The notes: a model not told the origin generated them from the letters alone. A DNA stretch of 64,000 nt from Lichina pygmaea (GCA_963422465.1 OY730174.1:1860001-1924000), one strand, 5' to 3'; numbered from the stretch's first letter, positions 34,498-46,172 are shown. Numbers and translations are program-made.

Positions 34498-34939
34498 GGG
34501 GTTTTTTTTATTTGATTCTTACACTGATTCGGCTGTTAAGCCATGCAGACCTTCTTGAAGGAATTTTTGTCTCTGGTAGACTTGACTCAGGAACCTCACG
34601 TATTTATCGTACAGCCCGTGGTTTGTAGTGTACGTACTGTGGGAAAACCCCAAACCCCGTAGGGGAAATAGGAAAACCACAGTAACGTGGGTTTGTGGAT
34701 CTTGACGGATATTGGGTGAGCTATTTCTTGAGGGCTTTCATACATCTTGCGAGGAGTACATCTTAGACAAGTTCTATGAATCTCGGGGGTTTTTTGTGGC
34801 AGAATGTGGGGTGGGTCAGATTCGAACTGACGACTAAGTAGTTTAGTCAGGTTCTCCGGGCCTGACGCCACTAGTTCCGGGTCATGGGTGCCACGTAGTG
34901 GGAAACTCTCACCAGCTTCCCACTACGCCATGCCGCCCC
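34498..34939 (-). mobile_element. tRNA-derived SINE, copy 3 (young)
   Basis: A 442-bp SINE on the minus strand with a perfect 12-bp TSD TAGTACTATGGG (34486-34497 and 34940-34951). The A box TGGCGTAGTGGG and the B box GTTCGAATC match the Pol III consensus. CpGs are largely retained, unlike copies 1 and 2, so the insertion is recent. It lies in GC-rich intergenic DNA. Confidence 0.92.
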
Positions 34940-37106
34940 TAGTACTATGGGTAGGCAGGAGGCAGGCAGGTAGGCAGATGCTGTAGGTACCGGCAAGCAG
35001 GCAGGCATTCAGGCAGGTACCGCAGGTAACTAGGTCGGGCCAGATGCCCAGATGTCTTACTACCACTACTTCAAAAGCCTGGCTCTGTACCCCAGTACGT
35101 ACGTACATGCATCTCAAGTGTGAACGGATTTGAGGTTTTGCTGTTCGAGACTTCAAGAATAGAGATGGTTCAAGCTAGGGCAGCACATCCAGCAATTACC
35201 GTACCGTACCCCCTTCGTGCCCCTGCGTATCTTCTCCCGGCCGAAAGCTCAGGACCTCAGGGATCTGTGACTTTCCAGTAGCCGACTGCACTGGCGTGGC
35301 TAGAGGCTAGCTACAGGAATTTAGTAATGGTGTGGCTGCTTCCGTACTGTAGCTACCCGACGTACAGTAACTACTGCTAGCTGGTAGCTGAGGTGTGGCT
35401 AGCCAACTGAGGCAATGACCAGCCAACTGAGCGTGCCTGAGGCACAGGAGCCGAGTCGCTGCAGGCTTCTCGGCAGACCTCTCGCCAGACTTCTCGGCAG
35501 ACTTTTCGGCAGGCAGATACCTACGTAGTAGATGGGCTGGCTTGGCTGGCACACAGCTGGCCGACTTTCCGGTCAACAACTCCGCCACTGCGCGCTTGCA
35601 CTCTTGATCGTACATTAGCCGTCATATACGTAAGTGCAGAGGATTTACCCTGATCAAATTACGAACTTTTGTACGTTACGTACTGATTTGGGTACAGTAC
35701 GTAGGTCCTTACGTACTGTATGTACGGGAGTACCTTACCGACGTGCTTGAAAGCTGCAGTTGTTCTTGTTGAGCTGCATCTTCATGTTGTTCCTGTGTAC
35801 GTCATGTACGTATGTAGTGTTCCAAACAACAAACCCTTGTCTTCTCTTCCCCACTCTATTCCCACCCCCTCTCGTTCCCCCTTCCCCCAACCCAGTCACA
35901 TCACACAGCCAGACTTCATCATTTGTCCGCCTGAAGCCATAGAAGGATGAGGCACGACAGATAGCAAAAGGCGAGATGCACGTACGTACGTACGTACAGC
36001 AGGGACGGAGCTAGCTCCCCCAACCTTAGCTCTAACAAGGGAGTGCTAAAGTAACAGGCATGGCAGCAGCGAGACAGACGTGACGGCACTGAACAGACAT
36101 GACAGCACATCAGGTGACAGGTACGACAGGTAGCAGGTGCAACAGGTGACAGATGGTTTGCAGCTCCTACTGTACCCGTTCCCACCGTATATAGTAAGTG
36201 TTAGGCTGCCAGGCATACGAGTACCAGGCTGCCAGGAATGCCAGGCATCCCAGGACACTCGGTGCGAGGACTCTGGGTGACAGATCTGTATAGCATACGG
36301 TCCGTACTTCCGTACAGCACACAGCCACACCCCATCCAGGGGCAAGGTCGCACAAGAGATTCGCGCGATGTAGGGGTCCTTGAAAGATGGCCGACGAAGA
36401 TCGAAGGACTGGAAGGGGAGAGGGTGTCACAGGCGAGCCGCGGAATCGGCAAGGCCAAAGGGATCCCCCTTCGACTCCTCCCAGGTACTGACAGGGGAGA
36501 GGCCTGTTCCTCCTTCATACATACAGAACTCCACACAGAAGCGCGAGTACTAGAGCCCTGCATGCATCCTGTGGGTACAGTATGTAGGAAAGTACAGGGG
36601 GGCAGCTGTACCGAAACCTGCGGGGGCGAGAGCCGAACGTCGCGAGTGCCGAGCATCGAGCATTCTCACCGACAACCATGCCAGACAGCAAGGCCATGCC
36701 ATGCGTGCCAAACACCGACACCATGCGAGACTGAGCTCCCCAGACAGACATGTTCCGGGGCAAGGTTATCGGCCGCTCCCGTTACTGTAGCTCCGTAGCC
36801 TGACATGCGGTTTCGGACCGGCATGAGCTAGGTTCCCGTCCCACAAAAAAGGTCTCGACCGAAGACAAAACCCCTGTCGGAATGCAAGTAGCTTTGTCGA
36901 ATGCAATCGGCTCTGGTCCGAGTCCGTTAGGCGATAGTCCGGGAAAAAAGATCCCCATCTGCCCAATGTCGGTCTTGTCCTCGATATAGAACATGGCGGG
37001 AGGGAAGGGAGAGAGAGAGAGAGAGAGAGAGAGCGGCGTACACTACCGAAGACCACTGCGTCGAGACGGTGCTGCTGTTGTTGTGCTGTATGATGCCGGA
37101 AAGACA

Positions 37107-37149
37107 GGCTGTGGGCTGTGGGCTGTGGGCTGTGGGTTGTGGGCTGTGC
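37107..37149. repeat. Heptamer repeat (GGCTGTG)n
   Basis: Six imperfect units of GGCTGTG, 42 bp. It lies about 160 bp beyond the pnk1 stop codon and could fall in its 3' UTR. Confidence 0.85.
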
Positions 37150-37162
37150 TCGGAAGACGTCT

Positions 37163-37184
37163 CAGCAGCAGCAGCAGCAGCAGC
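37163..37184. repeat. CAG trinucleotide microsatellite
   Basis: Seven CAG units just outside the pnk1 3' end. No coding frame is supported here. Confidence 0.85.
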
Positions 37185-37306
37185 ACCTCGGAGCCAGGGT
37201 AAATATCAGTCCACGCAGGACCAATCGACTCGACGTCGACCCCGCCAGGCATGCAGCGGAGCTCTCATGCAGGCTGCCAAAGTCCAATGCCGACGCTGCG
37301 ATCAAC

Positions 37307-39290
37307 TTAGATCCAATGCCGACTCCAGATCGTCCGTTGTCGTTCGTCGCCCTCGAACTGAGCACCACATGAAGCTGCTGTTAGCCGTCGAGTCCACCTG
37401 CGTCGGGTAAAGGGTCGGACGAAGAGACGGGCTGGTACTGCACGCACAACAAAGTCGACCGTGACAACGTCCTCGAAGCCTTCGGCAAGTTTGGGTGCGC
37501 GGAAGCGAGAGGAAAAACTTCTGAAGGCGACGCTTGGCAGCATGGCTCGATTTTCAGGGTTCAACTGCGGGGGAACGTGATTAGCGTCTCGCAAGGCCGT
37601 CGCGGCTGATCTCCGCTGCTTTCGACTGTCTCTGACGCATGAAACATCATGACAGCGCAGAGAGCTACAGCCGGCGGATCGAGAACGAGAGCACCTACTA
37701 CTCCATCGTTGAGCGCTCGCACAGTGCTGTTGTGCAGACATAGATAGGGAGGTGCAGTGAAGTGGACACAGCGGATCGGGACGCCAGACTTGCGAGCCAA
37801 AGCCACCCACTTGGCCCGCACCTCCGGCTCGGCGTTCGTGTTGTCTTTCGGACACGTTCTCAGTTTCGAGTGGTCACCGAGCCAGGAAGTGCAGAGTGCA
37901 TGACGTACCCACAGCCACCGACTTGCCCTTGGAAAGATGTTCTGATGCCACCTGGATGCATCGATCTCGCTGTTGCATTCGCTCCCTCAGCGTTGCTGTC
38001 ATGAAGCCACCTGACGTTTGCTCAACTGACCGTTTTCAGAGTGTCTTGATTGACTCGTTCGTAGCCAAGCTGCTGCAGGTGCGCCCGGTAAAAGTGGCTC
38101 TTGCCAGCGCCGGGACTGCCGCAGAAGAGGACAATGTCCAGCCGGTTCTTCTTCGTAAATGTTGTAGGAGCTGTGACAAGTCAACCCTGATCAGGATCTC
38201 CAAGGCCAGCGGGCATCAGCAACACACCTGTATCGACAAGATAATCTCTTGGGTCAAACTCCAACTCGTGCTTTCTAGGCGCTTCTTTCAGGAAGAACTC
38301 CTCCGGCGTGTGAAACGGAACATCGAGGTTGGCGGCCAAGTTCCTGTCCGTGTGAGAGACTTGTGCACGGCTGCTCAGACGCCAGCACTCACCGGTCTGA
38401 GCAAGCGTGGTCGTTCTTGGACCCTTGATTGCCCAAACGACCGCCGGCGTCGCCCACGAAAAACGAGCCGCTTCGATCAAGAGCTCCTGATTGCAGCTTG
38501 TAGTCGATCTCCATCTGCGTCCACATACCCGTCCGCGGTTTCCGATACTTGTCGGGTTCTGTTGCGGCGTAGACCGTGGTGGGTATATCCAGCTGGCCGA
38601 TTACTGCTGCCACCTTCTCCTTGAAGATGTTCGAACGTCTGAGGTCGGCCTTTGCCGACTTTGAGCCCGGTTGGAGCTTGATGCCTCCCTGGTTCGTCAT
38701 GATGACCACGGCGTAGCTACACCCGCTCGTGTCGAGCTCGAGTTAGACATCGGCGGCGGCAACGCAGCCAGAGAGGAGCACGCACCCTTTCTGATGTAGA
38801 TCGCGCACTTGACCTGCCACTGTCGGGTGCCACCACTGCCAGTCTCTCTCGTCATGGGCAAAGTGCTTCCCTGAAACCGTGCGTATCAGAGTGCAATCCT
38901 GGGAGAGGTCAGATCGACGTTGTCCATGGGTACGGAGACGTTCCATCGGCCCAGACTCACGAGATCGAACGCGGCTACCTTTCGAGGGACCGCTGCTGGC
39001 TCCTGTCCCTCGCCAGGACCGTCGTTGGCGTAACGGCCCACGAGTAGGGTGGTATCGACCACCTGCCACGACATTTTCTCTGGTGGCTTTTGTGATGCCG
39101 GCGTGAAGAACGTCGTAAGAGCAGCATCTACAGCCCCGATTAGCACAAGTATATGGTCTTCCGCGCGGCAGTCTGACAGATCTCAAGCGGAAACGTGGCG
39201 GATGCACCTACTGGTGGTCGTCGACTGCACCTTTCGTCTGAGAGGAGGGGGCGAGACCCGAGCCTCCTGGGAGGACGTCTTTCTCTTCAT
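37307..39290 (-). CDS. pnk1: Polynucleotide kinase 3'-phosphatase
   Basis: A nuclear DNA end-processing enzyme: it removes 3' phosphates and phosphorylates 5' hydroxyls during strand-break repair. Ten exons: 39290-39212, 39127-38961, 38898-38786, 38716-38393, 38343-38228, 38170-38031, 37969-37909, 37844-37699, 37564-37448 and 37357-37307. Together they make 1314 nt, 437 residues, with every phase consistent. The basic start MKRKTSSQEARV may be a nuclear signal. The phosphatase nucleophile motif FDLDCT is at 80-85, with TNQGG at 127-131 and GDAGGR at 208-213. The kinase P-loop GSPGAGKS is at 284-291 and DNTN at 334-337. It ends FEGDERQRTIWSRHWI, the usual family end. There is no FHA domain, as in other fungal Pnk1. 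It appears intact. Confidence 0.95.
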
Positions 39291-39869
39291 TGTCGCGAGC
39301 CAGAGTGGAATCTCACGGAAGCCAGGGTATCGATTCAAGTACGGTGGTTCTATCTCGCGCCAACTGCGCCGCCATGAAGCGCCTGTAGTTCAGCACAAGG
39401 CTCAGCTGGAAGCGACCCCGCGAAGGCGGTTCCAGGAGGAAGGTGTAATGAGGTCGTCGACTGCTCCAAACAACAAAGCTAGGTACCCGTGATAACTTCC
39501 AATGCACTAGCTTGGCTTGAATATGTTCTCCGATGCGCACTAGGTGCCTCACAAGATATTGTCCTTCAAGTCGTTACAGAGCTACTTCAAGGCGGGCCTG
39601 AGCAGCTGGCAACAGTCCCTAAAGAACAGGCCTAACTAGGTCGATGGAATGTGGAAGGTCCTTGTTCGAGTCTGATAAGATTAAAGACCTCCAAGCGCCC
39701 AGAAGGAAATTCGTAACCATGGGGGACTGATTCCAAACGACCAGCGCCGCTTTCAGCACAGCCAGTTGGATGGAATGTTTTTCGTGCAGGTTTTTTCCAG
39801 ACTGCCGATATATCTGTGTGACTCGGTGTTGTCTACGCTCTCTTCCTCCGTTGCACAGAAAGGTATGTA
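39291..39869. other. Intergenic, pnk1 promoter side
   Basis: About 580 bp between the MED18 stop and the pnk1 start, with both genes on the minus strand. It should hold the MED18 3' end and the pnk1 promoter. No further gene is seen. Confidence 0.5.
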
Positions 39870-40783
39870 CTATCTGACGCGGGTATCCATCGCCAGCCGC
39901 TCTGCCGCGTCCAACTCCACAACGCCCTTCATCATCTCCTTGAATTTGTCAAGCTCGTTCGTAGCAATGGTCATGCTCTCAGGTTTGCTGCCATCTTGAA
40001 CCCTGACGGACGCTTGTAAAAGATAGGTTCCAGAGGAATCGATGGGTGTCCAAGACTCGTAGTCGGGCACGGTGGTCAACGACATCGCGCGCATGTGGTC
40101 GTGCAAATTATGCGCCGACGCATCGCCTTTGCTCCCCCGCCTTCCAGGAGCTCGCAGTAGACGATGTAGCAGGATGATCACGTTGTTATGGATCACTCTG
40201 TGACCTTCAAGAGCATACTCTGACAGGTAGCTGGCTAGTGTTAGCGACCCTCCCGCCCGTCAGAATGGGGTTGAGCATACCGATAACCCATCGCGTCCAT
40301 AAAGCCCATCGCATCACCGCCAACAATCTCTACTTTCGAGATCATCCTGGATGTGGCTGTCCTTCGACCGGAGACTTCGGGCAGATCGTAAAAGCAGAGA
40401 GACCAGAGGTAAGGTGATGCACCTGGCTCAAGATCTTCCCCTGGTACCTCCCAAAGGGGTTTTTGCTCCAGTATTCCATCGATACTGTCCATATGTGGCA
40501 CATCGGGCTCGTCATCAGAGAAAGGTTCGACCAGCTCGCCAACGAGCTGTACATAGAACATTTCCCCTTTCAATTGGCCCTGAAGAACCTGATGCTGTTC
40601 GTTTTGGACGCCCTGGGACGCTCCAATCGGTGCATCCTTTGACGTTGGTGTCCTCTTTGGTCTGAACATCAGATGACGCTCCGTGACTCGGACAGGGTCC
40701 ATACCGGCGACGCCGGCAATGATCTTCAGTAGCTGTTCATGCTGAGCCCGAGGCACCTGGCCAAGGAGAAGGAGCTCATGCAT
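39870..40783 (-). CDS. MED18: Mediator complex subunit 18
   Basis: A head-module subunit of Mediator that links activators to RNA polymerase II in the nucleus. Exon 1 is 40783-40281, the intron 40231-40280 (50 nt, donor GTATGC, branch CTAAC, acceptor CCAG), and exon 2 is 40230-39870. The total is 864 nt, 287 residues, usual for fungal Med18. The start MHELLLLGQVPRAQHEQLL is the family signature. ERHLMFRP, GEMFYVQLVG, MGYRYLSEYALEG across the splice, and SGTYLLQASVRVQDG follow in the expected order. It ends LAMDTRVR, as family members typically do. No lesions are seen. Its divergent neighbour at 41308 could share the 525-bp upstream region. Confidence 0.93.
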
Positions 40784-41307
40784 GGCGAGGACGCTGTCTC
40801 TATCAAATAGACTCGAACAGTAGATTCAGGTCATGCGGGTGTGGGCCATTAGGAATTCAAGACAGAATCTTTCTGCTCGAACTGCGCCAGCCGCGACTCT
40901 TCTCGAGCCATCAGACAAGGAGCAGCGTATGGCGACTTGAACGCGTGAATCTTTACTTCTATAAGTGGAGTTCCTGTGAAATGGCTGGCAGAAGTAGAGG
41001 TTTCTGGCACCATCCTCCAAAGTAGGTTGTTTGTGACTTTTGACGCAACATTACGGCTACTGCTGACCACGGCTACAGTGACTCTGATACAGACAGTAGG
41101 TAAAGGATTGTGACCACCCCACATCTTTTGGGTAGGACCTATTTTGGACACCCTCCACACCACGCCACCATCATGATAGCAACATATAAGCAGCCTCGGT
41201 GCTCCTCTTCCTCTCACATTCCTCTGCAATAGATTACTCCTATCGTATGCCTTCCTGAGGATTCACAGTCACAGTTTCCCCTCACTGTTCTCTTTGATAT
41301 CCTCTTT

Positions 41308-41571
41308 TTGCCTATCACAATGATTACTCCCAGCTCTCCACATCCTCATCGGACTGAACCAGTCCCTCGTCGTGAGACCCTCTCCCAGTTAGAGAAATTT
41401 CGGGAGAGTGAGTGGATCGATCCAAAATGGGCAGAGCGTATGGTAGCATGTGTGAGAGCGGCCGAGAAGTCGGTATTGGATGTTGACAGTGCGACTATGT
41501 GTGGACTCGACTGGTTGCGGCGTCCTCGTGCCAATGGAAACTCTAGATGGGCGCATCATCAGCCTGGTTGA
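41308..41571 (+). CDS. Small hypothetical protein (87 residues)
   Basis: An open frame that starts ATG in a good fungal context (TATCACAATG), preceded by a T/C-rich leader. The protein starts MITPSSPHPHRTEPVPRRE, is hydrophilic, and has no signal peptide or membrane segment. I do not recognise it. It runs divergently from MED18 across 524 bp. It could be the first exon of a gene whose remainder has decayed. Confidence 0.3.
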   Translation: MPITMITPSSPHPHRTEPVPRRETLSQLEKFRESEWIDPKWAERMVACVRAAEKSVLDVDSATMCGLDWLRRPRANGNSRWAHHQPG

Positions 41572-43158
41572 GGTCCTGATAGGCTACGCAGCATATACCC
41601 CGGACGGCATTGGTCTTACCGTTCGGAAAAGGAACCGAACATGATTCGAATGATTTCCGTCAAGGCTGTGGTTGAGTTCACTACCCGCTACTGTGGCTGG
41701 CTGTCACCTTGCCATGCTTTCTTGGGGCCGACTAAGTTACGGTAGTTGGCCGCCACCGAACCACAGACTCAGGCATGGCCGGCAGCTCAAAGGAGCTGAA
41801 CATCAGGGGTGCTTGTTGGTCCATGTGCATTTACTGAAGAACGATGGGTGTCATCTGACCCACGAACTGAATCAGAGCCCTGGTAGCACAACCAAGGCCT
41901 CGCGCTCGTGGCGGTACAACGCAGGGTGCAGGAGATCGCACGTCACTACTTTGTACGGCAAGGCATGTGATGCTAATAGTGGCATCACCACTACGTACCG
42001 AATCGGATACTCTCCGCAAGACGTGATTATTTAGTTCCTGGTCTAACGCGCCGATCTTGCCCCGCAGGACCGACTGCATCTGCTACTTTTGTGCACGGCA
42101 TACCAGCAGAGACATCAGACAGGAATCAGCACGTCGAGAAGGTCGACAGGCAGTAGGACCATTGTCTAGGGCCTCCCTTCTCCATGCCATTGCCACAATG
42201 ACAGATGGAGGACGGCATCGGGTCTTCTTGGTGTGACTCGGTCACCATGCTACTCCTCTCATTCGGCATCTTGGAGTGCCTAACCTGCAGCCCTGATGGA
42301 GTGCAGCTTTTCTCTTCGTTGGCATCATCCCCCAGCCCTGCTTATCCTGTACGGTTGTACAGGACAACTGCCAACTGGAGATGCGATATGGTACACTCAC
42401 ATCAGACTCGCACACACATGAACAATCAAGCTGCGTCTGCTTGTGGCAGCTTGGCTGGCCATGTCCATTTCCTGGTTCTCATGCGCCACGAAGAAGATCC
42501 TTTGTTGCTTGAACCTGTGCCTGATATCACGCACTGTACCCCATACAGCCTGTCACTGTTACGCCGCCGCCACATGCATCTCACTCTTCTCGTCTCTTCT
42601 CCCGGGGAAACCCAATTTCCTTGGCATGGACATATTGGGAAACTCTTTCCGCCCCCACAGCTTCGGGGTGAAGTGCCTTTCAGCAGTGACCTTCGATCTT
42701 GTGTTGCTTGGAGATAAGCATATCGAGTAGCTCTACCCTTGCTCATCGCATGCAGCATCCACAAGGACCACCTGATATCGACCCAGCGAGCCTCGGAGGT
42801 GAAACTGATACGACCAACCAGGACGAGCTTGCCTATGCTGGCGAACAAAGATCGCCGGCACGCATGTAGGGTCGGCAGGCTTCAGCTGAGACGGACACAA
42901 GAGACATTGTACTTCGGCCGAGGGTCCAGCTTTTAGCCGTTGAGCTGACGATTTCCCCACATCCTTGCCGTCTTCCTGGCCCTTGCCCGACACGCTGACA
43001 GCTTTCCAAGACAGTCCGGCTGGATGCAGGCGTGCCATGGTACATACGTACATGCTGGTCCAACATGCGGTCAGTGCTCGTCCGGTATCTTTGCGCCGGG
43101 CAGACTCGACAACACTTCAATCTATACAGCTCAAGAACGAACGCTCAAAACCTAACCT
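41572..43158. other. Intergenic region, no gene recognised
   Basis: Moderate GC DNA left of the chimeric retrocopy. Several 60-170-codon open frames exist on both strands, none with a recognisable domain or consistent splice structure. Nothing here could be assigned. Confidence 0.4.
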
Positions 43159-43171
43159 ACATGGTGTGATG

Positions 43172-44292
43172 GCCTGCGAAGACTCAAACCTCCACGCGGT
43201 GCAGGCTGGGAACCTCGGGGCAGCGATGGCAGGCAGTCTCCCAAGCTGCTTGTAGTCGCTGCACCGAGAGCTAATTGAGTCACCGGTCGAGCTGCTGGTG
43301 CCCGTGGAGCGACGGGCCACCGGAGGTGTCGTGCAGGCACCCTGGACGCCCCCGTGAAGCGACATCAGCAGAACAGAGGACTTCGACCAAACTGGTTATG
43401 AAAACCACCCGACGGATGTCTACCGTGTACGCTACGGCCCGAAGCCAGCCTTGCAACTGGTGGATGTGAAGTCTAGACACCCGACAGGGCACCTCTGGAG
43501 TAGACGAGAGGAGTTCCTATCGCACACCCCCCTTCTGGCAGAGTCTCCAGCAGCTGATGCATCGAGGATCTTGTTCTAGGAGGGGAGCGATGTCTGTACC
43601 GCGGCGTTGTTAATCGAACGGGGACTACGTGTTAAAGAAGGCGAGCAGGTGGCACGAAGGGTTTCCGCCGCTCCAGTACCTAAGGGCCGTGTGATAGTCA
43701 AAGTGCTGGCTTGATGGTTTTGCCTAAGGTCTTGCCACGGATTCTCTTCGGGCCACCTACGGACCGGGGCTAGGGCACTGGAGGTTCTCCAGTGGGCCAC
43801 CACGTACATCCGGGGTCCCACAGGCGACAGCGGGCAGACGGAGACTTCTCCCTACTTGGTTAGTGGGCTGGAAAGGCGGTCCTGCAGGTGCTGGCATGGC
43901 CTGCAGGGTCCGTAGAGCCTGCGAGGCATGGTCGGCCTCTGTACGAGAGATCTACAGAGATAACGCGAAACAGCGAGAGCTGCGGGGCGTGGCATATAAT
44001 GGCAGTGACGGCAGTAGGGTCTGGGCCTACTACGAGACTGTCTATATGGCCCGAGAGGACGGAAGCGCATGCCGGTCCGTACAGAGTGCAGGCTCAGGCT
44101 GCAAATGACGGGCTCAAGGAGCAAACTGCAGTTGGAGCGTGGGCTCCGGGCTGGCAACCCGGCGCTCCGAAGCAGGACCTAGGGGTGAGCGTACACGGCG
44201 GAGCGCAAAAGACCTCAGGACTGCGGGGAAGCGTGGCAGAGACCCTGCACGGGATGTCGACTCTGCGCTATGCCTCGGCATAGCTCAACTGT
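43172..44292 (+). pseudogene. 5' partner of the chimeric retrocopy, coding-like
   Basis: One frame from the TSD onwards reads MACEDSNLHAVQAGNLGAAM, later VELLVPVERRATGGVV, then DFDQTGYENHPTDVYRVRYG and ALLIERGLRVKEGEQVARR, with stops at three or more points. Codon use looks protein-like and the GC content is well above that of the LINE half. After about 43715 the frame changes. I do not recognise the family. It may be a decayed host gene or the ORF of another retroelement captured by template switching. Confidence 0.45.
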
Positions 44293-46172
44293 GGCCCAAT
44301 GGATTTCTAAAGGTATTAGGAGACTCTTTCAATGAAAAGATAGCCAAAGTTCTGGAGGCCTGCTGGAAGCTAGAATATTTCCCTGACAGATACAAAGCAG
44401 CCAGAACAATATGCTTGAGAAAGCCTAGCAAAGGATCCTATTGCTATGCCAAAGCTTGGAGGCCAATAGCACTTCTCAACACAATTGGGAAGCTGATGGA
44501 AGCTCTGGCAGCCACAAAGCTAAGTGAACTGGCTGAGAAAGAAAACCTACTACCAGAAATCCAGATGGACTTTAGAAAAGGAAGATCAACTGAGTCTGCA
44601 CTATTTCTACTCACTTCCCAAGTTGAAAAAGTCTGGAAGAAAGGAATGGTAGCGAGTCTTCTTTCTCTGGATATCTCAGGAGCTTATGATAGAGTTCTGC
44701 CAGAAATTCTCAAGAAAATCCTGGAGAGAAAAGGAATCCCCAGCTGGTTTGTTAACTGGATCTTTTCTTTCACTACCCAAAGAAAAACCTCTCTTGTCTT
44801 TGATGATTCAGAGTCTTCTTTTTTTCCAGTACACTGTGGAGTCCCTCAAGGTTCACCTCTCTCTCCTATTTTATTTCTTTTCTATATTTCAGATCTTCAT
44901 AATACTGTTCATACACCAGAGAAAGGTGTATCAGCTCTGGGCTTTGCAGATGACACAAACTTTCTGGCATTTTCCCCTTCTCTTAAAAGCAATCTCCTGA
45001 AGCTAAAGTCTACTCACTCCAAGTGTTTAGACTGGGCAAGAAAACATGGAATGAAGTTTGCACCTGAAACGTATGAACTTCTCCATTTTTCTAGAAGAAG
45101 AACAGATAATCTTCAGCTCAGTCTAAGACTTGGAGAAGTGGTACTACAGCCTAAGGAAGAAGTGCGTATTCTGGGACTACACTATGATTCCAAGCTTCTC
45201 TGGAAAAAACACCAGAAAATCATGTTACAGAAAGCTTCCAAGTTTTTCTCAGCACTTTCCAGAACTACTTTTTCTACATGGGGTCTACCTATTCTCTCTG
45301 CTAGACTTGTCTACACTGCAATACTGAGATCACTTCTCAGCTATGCAGTAGGAGTCTGGTTCAATCCCCACAAAAAACCTTCTAATATTTCTTCTCTAAA
45401 TCTTTTCCAGACTAAGTGTCTAAAAACTATAGGTGGTGACTTCAAAGCTACTCCTATATTTCTTATTGAAGGAGAACTATTCCTACCACCTCTTGATCTT
45501 TATTTCAAATTTAGAACAGCAACTTTCCTACAATCTTTCTATTTTTCCAATACTTCTTCTAATCCTCTCTCCTCACTTCTCTATAAGCTCTTTTCCCAGA
45601 TCACTGTTTTTGTTTCTACTCTGAGAACACCTCCAAAGTCTCTGTCTACTATCACACCTAACTGGAAAGCAAGATGGCTAGAAGAACTAACCACTAACCA
45701 AGATTACTCTAAGAAACAATTTCAAGAAGTGTTTCAGAAAGAGTGGGAAGCCAGATGGCAGGCAAACAGACAGAAATGTTCTTCAGTCTGGGAGCTATTT
45801 TGCAGACTACCCCAAAAGAAAAATCTCAAAGTTTTCAAAGACTTGAGAAAAGCTGAAGCTAGTCTTTACTTGCAGATTCTATCAGCAAGGATAGGACTAG
45901 CCAGCTTTCTTTTCAGAGCAAATGTTCCTGACTTCCAATCCCCTCTATGTTGCTGTGGTTTTGGAGAAGAGACTGCTCAACATATTACTTTCTCTTGTAA
46001 CAAGTTTCTTACTCAAAGACAGCAAGCCACTTTTCTTTCCTACAATTTCTCTACTTTACTTCAAAAGTCTAAAGTGCTTAAAGAATTTCTTCTCTGGTTT
46101 ATGTCTTTGAAAAGACTAGACCAGTTTAACTTAGCACACCAACTCTTACCAGAAAACCTATCATCTCTGTGA
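44139..46172 (+). CDS. Fusion reading frame: foreign 5' part plus LINE reverse transcriptase
   Basis: An uninterrupted 2034-nt frame crosses the chimera junction. The first about 52 codons are basic and come from the GC-rich part; the remaining about 625 are LINE ORF2. RT motifs are intact: LSLDISGAYDRV, GVPQGSPLSP and ALGFADDTN (FADD). The subfamily A stop after KEEV is absent here (KEEVRILGL). The C-terminus has CCGFGEETAQHITFSC. It ends LLPENLSSL. No ATG lies in the foreign part in this frame; the first is in KLMEALAATK (about 44493), so expression as a fusion is uncertain. The endonuclease is missing. Confidence 0.6.
   Translation: MGSGLATRRSEAGPRGERTRRSAKDLRTAGKRGRDPARDVDSALCLGIAQLWPNGFLKVLGDSFNEKIAKVLEACWKLEYFPDRYKAARTICLRKPSKGSYCYAKAWRPIALLNTIGKLMEALAATKLSELAEKENLLPEIQMDFRKGRSTESALFLLTSQVEKVWKKGMVASLLSLDISGAYDRVLPEILKKILERKGIPSWFVNWIFSFTTQRKTSLVFDDSESSFFPVHCGVPQGSPLSPILFLFYISDLHNTVHTPEKGVSALGFADDTNFLAFSPSLKSNLLKLKSTHSKCLDWARKHGMKFAPETYELLHFSRRRTDNLQLSLRLGEVVLQPKEEVRILGLHYDSKLLWKKHQKIMLQKASKFFSALSRTTFSTWGLPILSARLVYTAILRSLLSYAVGVWFNPHKKPSNISSLNLFQTKCLKTIGGDFKATPIFLIEGELFLPPLDLYFKFRTATFLQSFYFSNTSSNPLSSLLYKLFSQITVFVSTLRTPPKSLSTITPNWKARWLEELTTNQDYSKKQFQEVFQKEWEARWQANRQKCSSVWELFCRLPQKKNLKVFKDLRKAEASLYLQILSARIGLASFLFRANVPDFQSPLCCCGFGEETAQHITFSCNKFLTQRQQATFLSYNFSTLLQKSKVLKEFLLWFMSLKRLDQFNLAHQLLPENLSSL

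Larger units (their letters stand above)
34952..37306. other. Intergenic region rich in short repeats
   Basis: It lies downstream of pnk1 and contains no recognisable gene. It has a GGCA-type minisatellite (about 34950-35030), a CTCGGCAGACTT-like tandem repeat (about 35465-35515), GTAC palindrome runs (35092-35106, 35980-35998), an (AG)n run (37009-37033) and the heptamer array listed separately. Confidence 0.5.

Noticed and set aside
40849-41229. 127-codon minus-strand frame upstream of MED18
   Set aside because: It lies in the likely shared promoter region, matches no family and is not needed to complete the Med18 N-terminus, which already starts canonically at 40783.
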